Below, piece after piece: positions 1 to 7,694 of a stretch of DNA of 64,000 bases. The notes beneath the pieces were generated by a model. That model was not told the origin of the DNA. It was given only the letters and a program-made list of their open reading frames with translations, and did no database searches. Both the position numbers and the translations under genes were made by a program. Source of the stretch: Streptomyces yatensis (GTDB lineage: Bacteria; Actinomycetota; Actinomycetes; Streptomycetales; Streptomycetaceae); assembly GCF_018069625.1 (NCBI RefSeq), contig NZ_CP072941.1, positions 9,176,001 through 9,240,000 on the forward strand, in the 5' to 3' direction. Position 1 is the first letter of the stretch, and each line of letters opens with the position of its first letter.

Positions 1-177
1 GCGGGTGGCGCTGGCGTCGCGGGGCTGGCGGCGCAGTTCCCGCTGGGCGTCGAGGCGTTCCTGCTCCGGGGTCCGGGGGTCGGCGATGAGCGCCTTCAGT
101 TCGGCGCGGCGCTTGGCGTAGCGCGCCACGATCACGCGTCGCCGCTCATTTTTGGCGATCTTGCTCTTCTTGGCCAT
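1..177 (-). CDS. rpsN: 30S ribosomal protein S14 (zinc-independent paralogue), C-terminus outside window
   Basis: The reverse strand reads [20 protein letters not shown] and continues with the basic, Arg/Lys-rich sequence typical of the long (~101 aa) form of S14; only about 59 codons lie in the window. No CxxC pair is seen in the visible part, which fits the Cys-free form that replaces the zinc-binding S14 when zinc is scarce. The ATG overlaps the stop of the upstream L28 gene by one base (TGATG), so the two are translationally coupled. The pair is transcribed away from the L33/L31/S18 group across a Zur-like box. The protein would sit in the 30S head. Assigning it to the zinc-starvation set is inference from the missing cysteines and the neighbours. 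Confidence 0.9.
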   Translation of the reverse strand, partial: MAKKSKIAKNERRRVIVARYAKRRAELKALIADPRTPEQERLDAQRELRRQPRDASATR

Positions 178-413
178 CAGACCTTCCCTCCCCGGGCGCG
201 GATACGGGCCACGGCCGCTTCGATGCCGATCACGTCGACGGTCCGGATGGCCTTGGTGCTGAGGGTGAGCCGGATGTGGCGGCCCTCGCTCGGCAGCCAG
301 TAGCGCTTGTGCTGGATGTTGGGGTCGAACCGGCGCTTGGTGCGGCGGTGGGAGTGGGAGATGTGGTGCCCGAAGCCGGGCTGCCGGCCGGTGAGTTGGC
401 AGTGGGCGGACAT
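177..413 (-). CDS. rpmB: 50S ribosomal protein L28 (zinc-independent paralogue)
   Basis: This 78-aa protein has the L28 signature [17 protein letters not shown] near residues 18-34. The N-terminus is MSAHCQLTG, where the zinc-binding L28 form has a CxxC pair, and the C-terminal CxxC is also absent. It is therefore the C-minus form expected to replace the zinc protein under zinc limitation. A strong Shine-Dalgarno (GGAGGAACC then ATG on the minus strand) fixes the start. It lies upstream of and overlaps rpsN. The divergent promoter region carries a Zur-like box at 467-481. Confidence 0.93.
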   Translation of the reverse strand: MSAHCQLTGRQPGFGHHISHSHRRTKRRFDPNIQHKRYWLPSEGRHIRLTLSTKAIRTVDVIGIEAAVARIRARGGKV

Positions 414-466
414 GGTTCCTCCGTTCGGTGGTGTGGTGTGGATGTCGCGGCAGCCTAGCAGCTAGA

Positions 467-481
467 TGAAAATGAAAACCA
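467..481. promoter_or_regulatory. Putative Zur box between rpmB-rpsN and rpmG-rpmE
   Basis: TGAAAATGAAAACCA matches the first nine bases of the actinobacterial Zur consensus TGAAAATGATTTTCA exactly; the second half is degenerate. It lies where the -35 region of rpmG would be: a -10-like TATGCT at 490-495 is 17 bp downstream, which would place the transcript start within a few bases of the rpmG ATG (possibly leaderless). It also overlaps the likely promoter of rpmB. A single box could repress both directions. Confidence 0.6.
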
Positions 482-502
482 CTACCGTGTATGCTGTGGC
501 TC

Positions 503-667
503 ATGGCACGCAATGAACTACGCCCGATTATCAAAATGAGGTCCACCGCGGGCACCGGCTACACGTATGTGACCCGCAAGAACCGGCGGAACGACCCCGA
601 CCGGATGACCCTGCGCAAGTACGACCCGGTCGCCGGCCGCCACGTCGACTTCCGCGAGGAGCGCTGA
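503..667 (+). CDS. rpmG: 50S ribosomal protein L33 (zinc-independent paralogue)
   Basis: This 54-aa protein reads [20 protein letters not shown], then [14 protein letters not shown] and LRKYDP, all diagnostic of L33. Both CxxC pairs of the zinc form are missing, so this is the C-minus type. No Shine-Dalgarno is evident before the ATG, and the -10-like hexamer at 490-495 suggests a leaderless message. It is first in a plus-strand group with rpmE (gap of 5 bp), a CobW-like gene and rpsR. Confidence 0.93.
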   Translation: MARNELRPIIKMRSTAGTGYTYVTRKNRRNDPDRMTLRKYDPVAGRHVDFREER

Positions 668-672
668 TCGCC

Positions 673-930
673 ATGAAGCCCGGAATTCACCCCGCGTACC
701 GGCCCGTCGTCTTCCGCGACCGGTCCGCCGACTTCGCCTTCCTCACCCGCTCCACCGCCACCAGCGACAAGACGGTGGAATGGCAGGACGGCAACAGCTA
801 CCCGGTGATCGACGTGGAGATCTCCTCGGCGAGCCACACCTTCTACACCGGCAACCAGCGCGTCGTGGACACCGCGGGCCGCGTCGAGCGGTTCGAGCGG
901 CGTTACGGACGCGGGCGGAGGGGCCGGTGA
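673..930 (+). CDS. rpmE: 50S ribosomal protein L31 type B (zinc-independent)
   Basis: This 85-aa protein begins [16 protein letters not shown] and has the type B L31 sequences and the conserved [20 protein letters not shown] at the C-terminus. The cysteines of the zinc-binding type A protein are missing. In several actinobacteria this paralogue displaces the zinc form under Zur control (family knowledge). The stop overlaps the GTG of the next gene (GTGA), which gives tight coupling. It belongs to the presumed zinc-starvation operon with rpmG. Confidence 0.93.
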   Translation: MKPGIHPAYRPVVFRDRSADFAFLTRSTATSDKTVEWQDGNSYPVIDVEISSASHTFYTGNQRVVDTAGRVERFERRYGRGRRGR

Positions 931-2093
931 TCGCGGACGAGAACCGGCTGGCCGTGGCGGTCGTGGGCGGACTGCACGCCGACGCCCGCCGCGCCGCCGT
1001 CGAGGAGATCCTGCGCACGGTGCCCGGCTCCGTGGCGCTGCACCACGACCTGTCCGCCGCCACCGACCGCGCCGTGCGCCGCACCGTGCGCGATGCCTCC
1101 GGGCCGCTCGGCGAGGGCGAGGCGCCGCTGGTGAACGACTGCGCGTGCTGTGCGCTGCGCGAGGACATGGTCCCCGAGCTGCTGCGGCTGGCCGCGGGCG
1201 GCGGGCACCGGCTCGCCGTTGTCGAACTGTGGGAGTCGGTCGAGCCCCAGGCCATGGCCGCCGTCATCGCGGCCGAGGGCGCGCCGCTGGAGCTGACCGG
1301 GGTGGCCACCGCGGTCGACCCGGCCCTGATGGTGCCGTACCTCGCCAACGGCGACGACCTCGCCGAGGCCGGTCTCGCCGCCGCCCCGACCGACCAGCGC
1401 ACCATCGCGGACACCTTCGCCCGGCAGCTGGAGTATCCCACCGTGATCGCCGTGGCCGAGGACGAGTCGTCCGAGGAGTCCGCGGACGACGGTGACCTGG
1501 CCCTGCTCGCCCACCTCACCCCGGGCGCTCGGCACAAGCGGCTCGGCGAGGGGGTGTTGGGGCCCGCCCTTCTCCAGGGCTTCGACATCGCGGCGGCGGC
1601 CGCCCGTCAGCATCCGGCGTGCGCGCTGCTGCCGCAGGACGGCGACGACCACGGGGTGGCCACCCTCGTCTGGCGGCGCGAGCGGCCCTTCCACCCGGGG
1701 CGGCTCTACGCCGCGCTGGAGGACCTGACCTGCGCGGCCGCCCGCAGCCGGGGCCGTTTCTGGCTGGCGGACCGGGGCGAGACCCTGCTGTCGTGGGAGG
1801 CGGCGGGCGGGGCGCTGTGCGTGGAGTCGGCCGGGCCGTGGCTGGCCGCGCTGCCGGACGCCGCCTGGGAGATGGTCCCGGCCGAGCGGCGGGTCGCCGC
1901 CGCGCTCGACTGGCATCCCGACCACGGCGACCGCTGTCAGCACCTCACCTTCACCTCGCCCGGCCTCGACCGTGACGGGCTGCTGGCGCTGCTCGACTCG
2001 TGTCTGCTGACCGACGCCGAGTACGCGGCCGGGCCGGACGCCTGGCGCCGGCTGCCGCACGCCTTCGACGAACTGCTCGACCAGGTGTCCTGA
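927..2093 (+). CDS. CobW/COG0523-like putative zinc metallochaperone with degenerate P-loop
   Basis: This 388-aa protein is encoded from the GTG that overlaps the rpmE stop. The family signature CxCC is present as C72-A-C74-C75 in [12 protein letters not shown], and a C-terminal CobW-like domain with [14 protein letters not shown] is clear. The N-terminal strand-loop that should hold the Walker A motif GxxGxGKT reads [19 protein letters not shown], so the nucleotide-binding Lys-Thr pair is absent. The protein may bind metal through its cysteines without being a normal GTPase. Its place among zinc-independent ribosomal proteins argues for a role in zinc handling during starvation. Family assignment is fairly sure; the exact role is inferred. 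Confidence 0.75.
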   Translation: MIADENRLAVAVVGGLHADARRAAVEEILRTVPGSVALHHDLSAATDRAVRRTVRDASGPLGEGEAPLVNDCACCALREDMVPELLRLAAGGGHRLAVVELWESVEPQAMAAVIAAEGAPLELTGVATAVDPALMVPYLANGDDLAEAGLAAAPTDQRTIADTFARQLEYPTVIAVAEDESSEESADDGDLALLAHLTPGARHKRLGEGVLGPALLQGFDIAAAAARQHPACALLPQDGDDHGVATLVWRRERPFHPGRLYAALEDLTCAAARSRGRFWLADRGETLLSWEAAGGALCVESAGPWLAALPDAAWEMVPAERRVAAALDWHPDHGDRCQHLTFTSPGLDRDGLLALLDSCLLTDAEYAAGPDAWRRLPHAFDELLDQVS

Positions 2094-2135
2094 CCTGAGC
2101 ACGGACACCGCACGTACCACGTAGACAAGGACCCG

Positions 2136-2381
2136 ATGATGGCCCGACGCCTCGACCCCACCCGCCGGGACGCCCGGCGCAACCGTGTGAACCCGCTGGA
2201 CAAGGCGGGGATCACCTATATCGATTACAAGGACACCGAGCTGCTGCGGAAGTTCGTCTCCGACCGCGGCAAGATACGCAGCCGCCGGGTGACCCGGGTG
2301 AGCGCGCGGCAGCAGCGGCAGCTGGCCCGCGCCATCAAGAACGCGCGGGAGATGGCGCTGTTGCCTTACGGGTCGCGTTAG
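2136..2381 (+). CDS. rpsR: 30S ribosomal protein S18 (paralogue)
   Basis: This 81-aa basic protein carries the S18 core [18 protein letters not shown], then [20 protein letters not shown] and [13 protein letters not shown]. Two adjacent ATG codons (2136 and 2139) are possible starts. It lacks the N-terminal cysteines of zinc-type S18, consistent with the other C-minus paralogues here. It follows the CobW-like gene by 42 bp and is probably in the same transcript. Confidence 0.92.
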   Translation: MMARRLDPTRRDARRNRVNPLDKAGITYIDYKDTELLRKFVSDRGKIRSRRVTRVSARQQRQLARAIKNAREMALLPYGSR

Positions 2382-2444
2382 GACGCTGGACCCTACGGGT
2401 TGCGCTGGGGACCCTGGAACCCGACAGGTGCACGGGTGCGCGTG

Positions 2445-2456
2445 TATGCACATAAT
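2445..2456 (+). promoter_or_regulatory. Putative promoter/operator of the CDF gene (leaderless)
   Basis: A short dyad TATG-CA-CATA (2445-2454) overlaps a good -10 hexamer CATAAT (2451-2456). The hexamer ends only 6 bp before the ATG at 2463, so transcription would start at or next to the start codon and give a leaderless mRNA. No Shine-Dalgarno is present, which agrees. ArsR-family repressors usually bind such short AT-rich dyads over the -10; the nearby ArsR gene is the natural candidate. Confidence 0.45.
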
Positions 2457-2462
2457 GGCGTC

Positions 2463-3473
2463 ATGGAGTCCCGTCACCACGGACGCTGGTCCCATCGGCG
2501 GCACCAGCTCGCGCATCTGCTGAAACCGCACTCCCATGAGTCGACGCAGAAGGTCGACTCCGCGCTGGAGTCCTCGGCCGAGGGCATGCGTGCCCTGTGG
2601 CTCTCCCTGGCCGTCCTGGGCGCCACGGCGGTGCTCCAGGCCGGGGTCGTCATGCTGTCCGGTTCGGTGGCGCTGCTGGGCGATACCGTCCACAACGCCG
2701 CCGACGCGCTCACCGCGGTGCCGCTCGGCGTGGCGTTCGTCCTGGGGCGCCGTGCGGCGAACCGCCGGTTCACCTACGGCTACGGCCGGGCGGAGGACCT
2801 GGCCGGGATCGTCATCGTCCTGACCATCGCCGCCTCGGCGGCCCTGGCCGCCTACGAGGCCGTGGACCGGCTGCTGCACCCGCGCGACATCTCCCATCCG
2901 GGCGTCGTCGCGGTCGCGGCGGTCCTCGGCTTCCTGGGCAACGAATGGGTGGCCCGCCACCGGATCCGGGTCGGGCGGCGGATCGGCTCGGCGGCCCTGG
3001 TCGCCGATGGACTGCATGCCCGCACCGACGGTTTCACCTCGCTGGCCGTGCTGGTGGGCGCGGGCGGTGTGGCGCTCGGCTGGCGGGCGGCCGATCCGCT
3101 CGTCGGCCTGGCCATCACCGCCGCGATCCTGCTCGTCCTCAAGGACGCGGCCCGCGAGGTGTTCCGGCGGCTGATGGACTCCGTCGACCCGGCGGTGGTC
3201 GACGCGGGCGAGGCCGCCCTGCGCGCGGTCCCCGGAGTGCTGCGCGTGACCGAACTCCGGATGCGCTGGATCGGCCACCGGCTGCGCGCCGAGGTCACGG
3301 TCGAGGTGGACGGCGGCCTGGAGCTGCGCGCGGCACACGATGTGGCGGTCGAGGCCGAACACGCCCTCCGCCATACGGTGCCCCGGCTGACCGCCGCCCT
3401 GGTGCACACCGATCCGGCTCCTGGGCCGGGCGCGCGGGACCCGCATCATCTGCTGGCGCATCACGGCGGGTGA
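2463..3473 (+). CDS. Cation diffusion facilitator (CDF) metal exporter
   Basis: This 336-aa membrane protein is counted from the ATG just downstream of a -10 box. A His-rich N-terminus (SRHHGRWSHRRHQLAHLL, ending PHSHES) precedes about six transmembrane segments. The CDF metal site is visible: GDTVHNAAD in TM2 (D74, H77, D81) and ADGLHARTD in TM5, the His-Asp/His-Asp arrangement typical of zinc-type exporters. A cytosolic C-terminal domain with VPGVLRVTELRMRWIGH follows. It probably exports zinc, cobalt or nickel in exchange for protons. An ArsR-type regulator lies convergently just downstream, suggesting metal-induced expression. Confidence 0.88.
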   Translation: MESRHHGRWSHRRHQLAHLLKPHSHESTQKVDSALESSAEGMRALWLSLAVLGATAVLQAGVVMLSGSVALLGDTVHNAADALTAVPLGVAFVLGRRAANRRFTYGYGRAEDLAGIVIVLTIAASAALAAYEAVDRLLHPRDISHPGVVAVAAVLGFLGNEWVARHRIRVGRRIGSAALVADGLHARTDGFTSLAVLVGAGGVALGWRAADPLVGLAITAAILLVLKDAAREVFRRLMDSVDPAVVDAGEAALRAVPGVLRVTELRMRWIGHRLRAEVTVEVDGGLELRAAHDVAVEAEHALRHTVPRLTAALVHTDPAPGPGARDPHHLLAHHGG

Positions 3474-3534
3474 GGAGCTCCGGCGACGCCGGGGGAGGGG
3501 TGCGGTGCGGTCGGTGTCCACCGCGCCCCGGCGC

Positions 3535-3894
3535 TCAGTCGTGCGGCGGGGCGCCGGTGACCATGTGGTCAGCGTGGTTGACGGCCTCGGTGACCAGTCG
3601 GCGCAGATGGCCGTCGTGCAGGGAGTACACCGAGCGGCGGCCCTCCTTGCGCACCTGGACCAGCCCGGCCAGCCGGAGCTTCGCCAGATGCTGGCTCACC
3701 GCCGGGCGGGCCGCCCCGCTGGCCTCGGTGAGGGTGTTGACATCGGCCTCGCCCCGGGCGAGGGACCAGACCAGATGCAGCCGGGTCGGGTCGGAGAGCA
3801 GCGAGAAGACATTGGCGGCCGTGGAGAACTGCGCGGCGCCGCTGTGGTGCGTATGCGACCGGGTCGCAGTTGAGGAGGGTTCGCTGACCGGCAT
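3535..3894 (-). CDS. ArsR/SmtB-family metal-sensing repressor
   Basis: This 119-aa protein starts at MPVSEPSSTATRSHTHHSG, with His residues near the N-terminus. The winged helix includes LLSDPTRLHLVWSLARGE and a recognition helix with RPAVSQHLAKLRLAGLV. The last helix, DGHLRRLVTEAVNHADH, has the Asp/His spacing of the alpha-5 metal site of SmtB/NmtR-type sensors. It probably represses the convergent CDF exporter and releases DNA when metal binds. A longer in-frame upstream extension exists, but homologues of this family start close to the chosen ATG. Confidence 0.87.
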   Translation of the reverse strand: MPVSEPSSTATRSHTHHSGAAQFSTAANVFSLLSDPTRLHLVWSLARGEADVNTLTEASGAARPAVSQHLAKLRLAGLVQVRKEGRRSVYSLHDGHLRRLVTEAVNHADHMVTGAPPHD

Positions 3895-4074
3895 GTCCCC
3901 ATCGTAGAGCGGCGGGCCGAGAGGAGGACCCCGCTCGGCCCGCACGGCGCTCGGCGCTCGGCGGCCCGGCCGGGCGTGCCCGCGCCCCCGCCCGGCCGGC
4001 GCGGCGATGGTCGAAGCCCGTCACGTGGAACACCCGCAGACCTGTTGAGGTGTTGCTGTGGCTACGATGCCCCC

Positions 4075-4194
4075 ATGGGACACGGAGCCGACGGTCGGAC
4101 CATCCTGGTCGCGCATCTGGACGCGGACTCCGCCGCCATCACCACCACCCTGCAGGCCTTGGCCGCTCCCTCGCGGTTGATGATCACGGACCGG
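4075..4194 (+). pseudogene. Truncated NmtR-type ArsR regulator (N-terminal remnant)
   Basis: From the ATG at 4075 the frame reads MGHGADGR, then HLDADSAA and TTLQALAAPSRLMI. This closely follows the first ~45 residues of NmtR-type nickel/cobalt sensors, including the MGHG metal-binding N-terminus and the LQAL-PSRLMI helix. Similarity stops abruptly after LMI (about 4194), and the helix-turn-helix and C-terminal metal helix are missing. The frame then runs into the start of the APC transporter gene. It looks like a regulator that lost its 3' part by deletion. Part of the MGHG arm remains, but DNA binding is not possible. Confidence 0.7.
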
Positions 4195-4204
4195 GGCTTA
4201 GGGG

Positions 4205-5470
4205 GTGGGCGATACGGCGAACAACCCGGCCGGGCCTGGGGAGTTGCGGCGCCGTCTGGGGGTCTTCGACGCGGTCGTGGTCGGTCTGGGGTCGATGATC
4301 GGCGCGGGCATCTTCGGGGCGCTGGCGCCCGCGGCGCGGGAGGCGGGGTCGGGGCTGCTGCTCGGCCTGGTGGCCGCCGGAGTGGTGGCGTACTGCAACG
4401 CCACCTCCTCCGCGCGGCTGGCCGCCCGCTATCCGCGCTCGGGCGGCACCTATGTCTACGGCCGTGAGCGGCTGGGCGACTTCTGGGGGTATCTGGCCGG
4501 CTGGGGGTTCGTGGTCGGCAAGACCGCCTCCTGCGCTGCGATGGCCCTGACCGTCGGCTCCTACGTCTGGCCCGACCACGCGTCCGCGGTGGCGGTGGCG
4601 GCCGTGGTGGCGCTGACGGCCATCAACTTCGTGGGGGTGCACAAGGCCGCCTGGCTGACCCGGGCCATCGTGGCCGTCGTACTCGCGGTGCTGGCCGCCG
4701 TGGTCGTCGCCCTCCTCACCTCCGGGGAGGCGGACGCGGCACGGTTGGAGATCGGCCGGGACGCCACCCTCGGCGGGGTGCTGCGCGCGGGCGGCCTGCT
4801 GTTCTTCGCCTTCGCCGGATACGCCCGTATCGCCACGCTCGGCGAGGAGGTCCGCGACCCGGCACGCACCATCCCCCGTGCCATTCCGCTCGCGCTCGGC
4901 ATCACCCTGGCCGTCTACGCGGCGGTCGCGATCGCCGCGCTGACCGTGCTGGGCAGCGGCGGGCTGGCCGCGGCGGGCGCCCCGCTGGCCGAGGCCGTGC
5001 GCGCCGCCGGGCTCGCGTGGCTGGCGCCGGTGGTGCGGGCGGGCGCGGCGGTGGCCGCGCTCGGGTCGCTGCTCGCGCTGATCCTGGGCGTCTCCCGGAC
5101 CACCCTGGCCATGGCCCGTGACCGGCACCTCCCGCCCGCGCTGGCCGCCGTGCACCCCCGGTTCGCGGTGCCGCACCGCGCCGAACTGGCCGTGGGCGCG
5201 GTGGTGGCGGTCCTGGCGGCGACGGCGGATCTGCGCGGTGCGATCGGGTTCTCCTCCTTCGGGGTGCTGGCGTACTACGCCGTCGCCAACGCCTCCGCCT
5301 GGACCCTCACCCCTGCCGAGGGCCGCCCCCCGCGGATCGTGCCGGGGCTCGGCCTGGCCGGCTGCCTGCTGCTGGCCTTCGCCCTGCCCGTCTCCTCGGT
5401 GGTCTCCGGCACGGCGGTGCTGGCCCTGGGCGCGGCGGCCTACGGCGTGCGGCGCGCGGTCACCAGGTAG
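4205..5470 (+). CDS. APC-superfamily amino acid/polyamine permease
   Basis: This 421-aa hydrophobic protein has about 11-12 membrane segments. The N-terminus contains the APC signature VVGLGSMIGAGIFGALAPAA, the substrate-backbone-binding loop of TM1, and YPRSGGTYVYGRERLG follows TM2. It would import or exchange an amino acid or amine, coupled to protons; the substrate cannot be told. The GTG start at 4205 lies directly behind the NmtR-like remnant, so any promoter that served that regulator may now drive the transporter. Confidence 0.85.
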   Translation: MGDTANNPAGPGELRRRLGVFDAVVVGLGSMIGAGIFGALAPAAREAGSGLLLGLVAAGVVAYCNATSSARLAARYPRSGGTYVYGRERLGDFWGYLAGWGFVVGKTASCAAMALTVGSYVWPDHASAVAVAAVVALTAINFVGVHKAAWLTRAIVAVVLAVLAAVVVALLTSGEADAARLEIGRDATLGGVLRAGGLLFFAFAGYARIATLGEEVRDPARTIPRAIPLALGITLAVYAAVAIAALTVLGSGGLAAAGAPLAEAVRAAGLAWLAPVVRAGAAVAALGSLLALILGVSRTTLAMARDRHLPPALAAVHPRFAVPHRAELAVGAVVAVLAATADLRGAIGFSSFGVLAYYAVANASAWTLTPAEGRPPRIVPGLGLAGCLLLAFALPVSSVVSGTAVLALGAAAYGVRRAVTR

Positions 5471-5682
5471 GCGGCGCCGCCGCCGGTGTGCCGCTGGGCG
5501 GCTGCCCGTGCGTCCCCGCCGTCCGCTGTCGGTGACGATCACGGGCGGCGGCTCGGGCGTTCGGCCGGCCGGTTCGGGGTGTGCGCGGCGGATACGCCTG
5601 GGGGGCGCGGGGTGTTGACGGCGACCGCCGTGCGGCCATCACCGGCCCCGCCCGCGACTCCCACGCCGCCGCTTCCGGGGCC

Positions 5683-5985
5683 TGTCGCGCCTCCGGCGCG
5701 TGCGGCACCTCCGGCGCCTGCCGTCCCCCCAGTGCGTGCCGCGCCCCCGGTCTGCCGCGCTTCTGGTGCGTGCCGCGTCTCCAGTGCGTGCCGCGCCTCC
5801 AGCGCGTATCGCACCTTTAGCGCGCGCCACGCGCTCAGCGTGTGCCGCACCTCCGGCGTGTGCCACACCCCCGGCGCCTGGCGCACACCCCAGCGCGTGC
5901 CGCACCCCCCGTGCTTGCCGCAGCTGCAGCGCGTGCCGCACCCCGTCCCTGCCGCGCCCCCGGCGTCTACCGCACCCCCGGCGCC
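5683..5985. repeat. 18-bp tandem repeat, about 17 degenerate copies
   Basis: Units follow the consensus TGCCGCRCCYCCRGYGCG end to end from 5683 to 5985, mostly exactly 18 bp, with three indel units (5737-5752, 5879-5897, 5934-5949). Because 18 is a multiple of 3, every frame stays open and yields hexapeptide repeats, but no convincing start or domain accompanies them. The array fills most of the 545-bp gap between the convergent APC (stop 5470) and glycosyltransferase (stop 6016) genes; otherwise that gap shows nothing recognisable. Confidence 0.85.
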
Positions 5986-6015
5986 GCCGGGTCGCATCGA
6001 CGGGCGGCCCCGTCA

Positions 6016-6933
6016 TCAGTCATAGGTGACGATCTGCCTCTCGTCCCGCCGCAGGCCCTCGTCCGCGCGCTGTTCGTCCACGCGCCGGGCGGCCTCCTCG
6101 ACCCACGGGGGCAGCGGGCGGCGTAGCCACAGTGCGGCCGGTAGCCGGGCGAGCAGGCCGCGCAGTGCGGCGCGCGCCACCGGGTCCCGGCCGCCCTCGG
6201 TGAGGAGTTCGGCGGTGCGGCGGGCCGCGAGGGGGAGGGGGCGGCGGAGCCAGCAGCCGATCAGCTCGTCGCGTCGCATCGCGGCGGTGCGCTCCTCGGA
6301 CGGCGAGGGGGCCGGTTCGTGGTGGGCGACCACCTCGGGGCAGTACGAGACGCCCCAGCCCATCGCCGCGAGGTCGTAGGCGAGCAGGGTCTCCTCGCCG
6401 CCGGAGAGGACCAGCGGATGGAAGCCGCCCGCCTCCAGGAAGGCGCCGCGGCGTACCACGGCCGCACAGGCGAGGAAGTCGTACACCTCCGGTCCGGGAA
6501 GGTCCTCCGCGCGGCCGACGGGGGAGGCGGCGAGCGTGGTGTTCAGCGAATCGGGCCGCTCCGCCGGGCCGACCCGCAGCTGACCGGCCAGCGCGCCCAG
6601 CCGCGGATGGCCGTTCAGCAGGGTGGCGGCCCGTGCCAGGGCTCCGGGGTGCCACCAGGAGTCGTCGTCGCTGAAGGCCACATAGGGGGTGCCGATGGCG
6701 CGTACGCCGTCGTTGCGCGCAAGCGACCCGCGGTCGTCCCCCTGGGCCAGGACCCGTACTTGGGGATACCGTTCGGCGACCATGGCCCTGGTGTGGTCCG
6801 TCGAGCCGTTGTCCACGACCACGACCGGTGGCCGCTCCGGCAGGTCGGTGAGGTGGTCCAGAGCCGTGGCGAGACGTTCCGCGCGGTCGCGGGTGGCGAC
6901 GACCACGCCGACGGCGGGGCCCGGCGCGTTCAT
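6016..6933 (-). CDS. Family 2 glycosyltransferase
   Basis: This 305-aa protein is taken from MNAPGPAVGVVVATRD; an upstream in-frame extension is basic and not family-like. It has the GT-A fold markers: VVVATRDR at the N-terminus, VVVVDNGSTDHTRAMV for nucleotide binding, YVAFSDDDSWW as the DXD-type metal motif, and LSGGEETLLAYDLAAMGWG as the acceptor-side ED motif. No membrane segment is evident. It probably transfers a sugar from a nucleotide-sugar to an unknown acceptor. It stands alone between unrelated genes. Confidence 0.85.
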   Translation of the reverse strand: MNAPGPAVGVVVATRDRAERLATALDHLTDLPERPPVVVVDNGSTDHTRAMVAERYPQVRVLAQGDDRGSLARNDGVRAIGTPYVAFSDDDSWWHPGALARAATLLNGHPRLGALAGQLRVGPAERPDSLNTTLAASPVGRAEDLPGPEVYDFLACAAVVRRGAFLEAGGFHPLVLSGGEETLLAYDLAAMGWGVSYCPEVVAHHEPAPSPSEERTAAMRRDELIGCWLRRPLPLAARRTAELLTEGGRDPVARAALRGLLARLPAALWLRRPLPPWVEEAARRVDEQRADEGLRRDERQIVTYD

Positions 6934-7011
6934 GGGCCCCAGGTACCCGGCCAACCGGCCACTATGCGGTGCGCGGCCGGTTACGCAGTGCTCGGCGCGC
7001 CGACGCATGGC

Positions 7012-7056
7012 GTGATCTGCGTCATGCCGGAGCCCGTCAATGTGATCTATGTCATG
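7012..7056 (+). promoter_or_regulatory. Two near-identical 15-bp direct repeats 30 bp apart
   Basis: GTGATCTGCGTCATG (7012-7026) and GTGATCTATGTCATG (7042-7056) differ at only two bases and start exactly 30 bp apart, about three helical turns. Each half contains TGA-N6-TCA symmetry. They lie between the divergent glycosyltransferase and the 7119 gene, so they may be a regulator-binding pair. No -10/-35 pair is obvious. Confidence 0.4.
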
Positions 7057-7118
7057 TTAGACACCGCCGTTCCGCGGGTACGGTGCTGACATCTATCGCG
7101 TACAAGGAGCGGCGTCGT

Positions 7119-7661
7119 TTGTCCCTGGACCTGTCATCCGTCATCGCTGCGACCACGCAGTGGCTGATCAGGGCCTACCCGGCGGCTGACGGAGCGATGA
7201 ACGCGGCGCTCGCCGAGGCCCAGGCGAGACAGGCCGTGACGCTGGCCACCCTGCTGCGCTACGCGACCCCCACCGACTGCCCCCTGGCGCCCCTCGCCGG
7301 GCCGGACGGCTCCTTCCGGCTGGACTGGCTCGTGGACGCGGAGCCGTACGAGATCAGCGGCCCCGACGGCGTCTGGCGCACCTGGGTGGACGAGGTCGTG
7401 GCGAGCTGGGCGGCGGCCCTGCTCACCTGCTCCACGCTGGCGTCCCAGGCCGTGGCGGCGCTCGGCCACTGTGAGCACGGCGGCGGATCCCCCGGGGAGT
7501 GGCGGCGGCTCACGGCCCCCGACGCGCTCGACTGCCGGGCCGCACCGCTGCTGCGCCATCCGGATCTGATGGCGCTCGTCGTGGACCTGCACCGTCCGCA
7601 GCTGGTGGAACGTCTGCGACGGCTGCACAGCGACGACCAGACGCCCACCAGCGCGGTCTGA
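7119..7661 (+). CDS. Hypothetical protein
   Basis: This 180-aa protein is read from the TTG at 7119, chosen because AAGGAG lies 9 bp upstream. It begins LDLSSVIAATTQWLIRAYPA and is rich in alpha helix (AQARQAVTLATLLRYA, WVDEVVASWAAALL). There is no signal peptide and no membrane segment. I do not recognise a family. The paired direct repeats at 7012-7056 lie upstream and may control it. The TTG start would make translation weak. Confidence 0.6.
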   Translation: MSLDLSSVIAATTQWLIRAYPAADGAMNAALAEAQARQAVTLATLLRYATPTDCPLAPLAGPDGSFRLDWLVDAEPYEISGPDGVWRTWVDEVVASWAAALLTCSTLASQAVAALGHCEHGGGSPGEWRRLTAPDALDCRAAPLLRHPDLMALVVDLHRPQLVERLRRLHSDDQTPTSAV

Positions 7662-7694
7662 CCGCCACGCCCGCCACGACGGCGACGGCGGCCT

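Noticed and set aside
903..3521. Long minus-strand open frame (872 codons) opposite the CobW, S18 and CDF genes
   Set aside because: It runs antisense across three clear genes, is a Gly/Arg/Pro/His-rich composition typical of a GC-rich shadow frame, and has no domain pattern.
5486..6025. 179-codon frame through the 18-bp repeat, giving CRxSxA hexapeptides
   Set aside because: All frames stay open because the unit is 18 bp; no ribosome-binding site or flanking domain supports translation.
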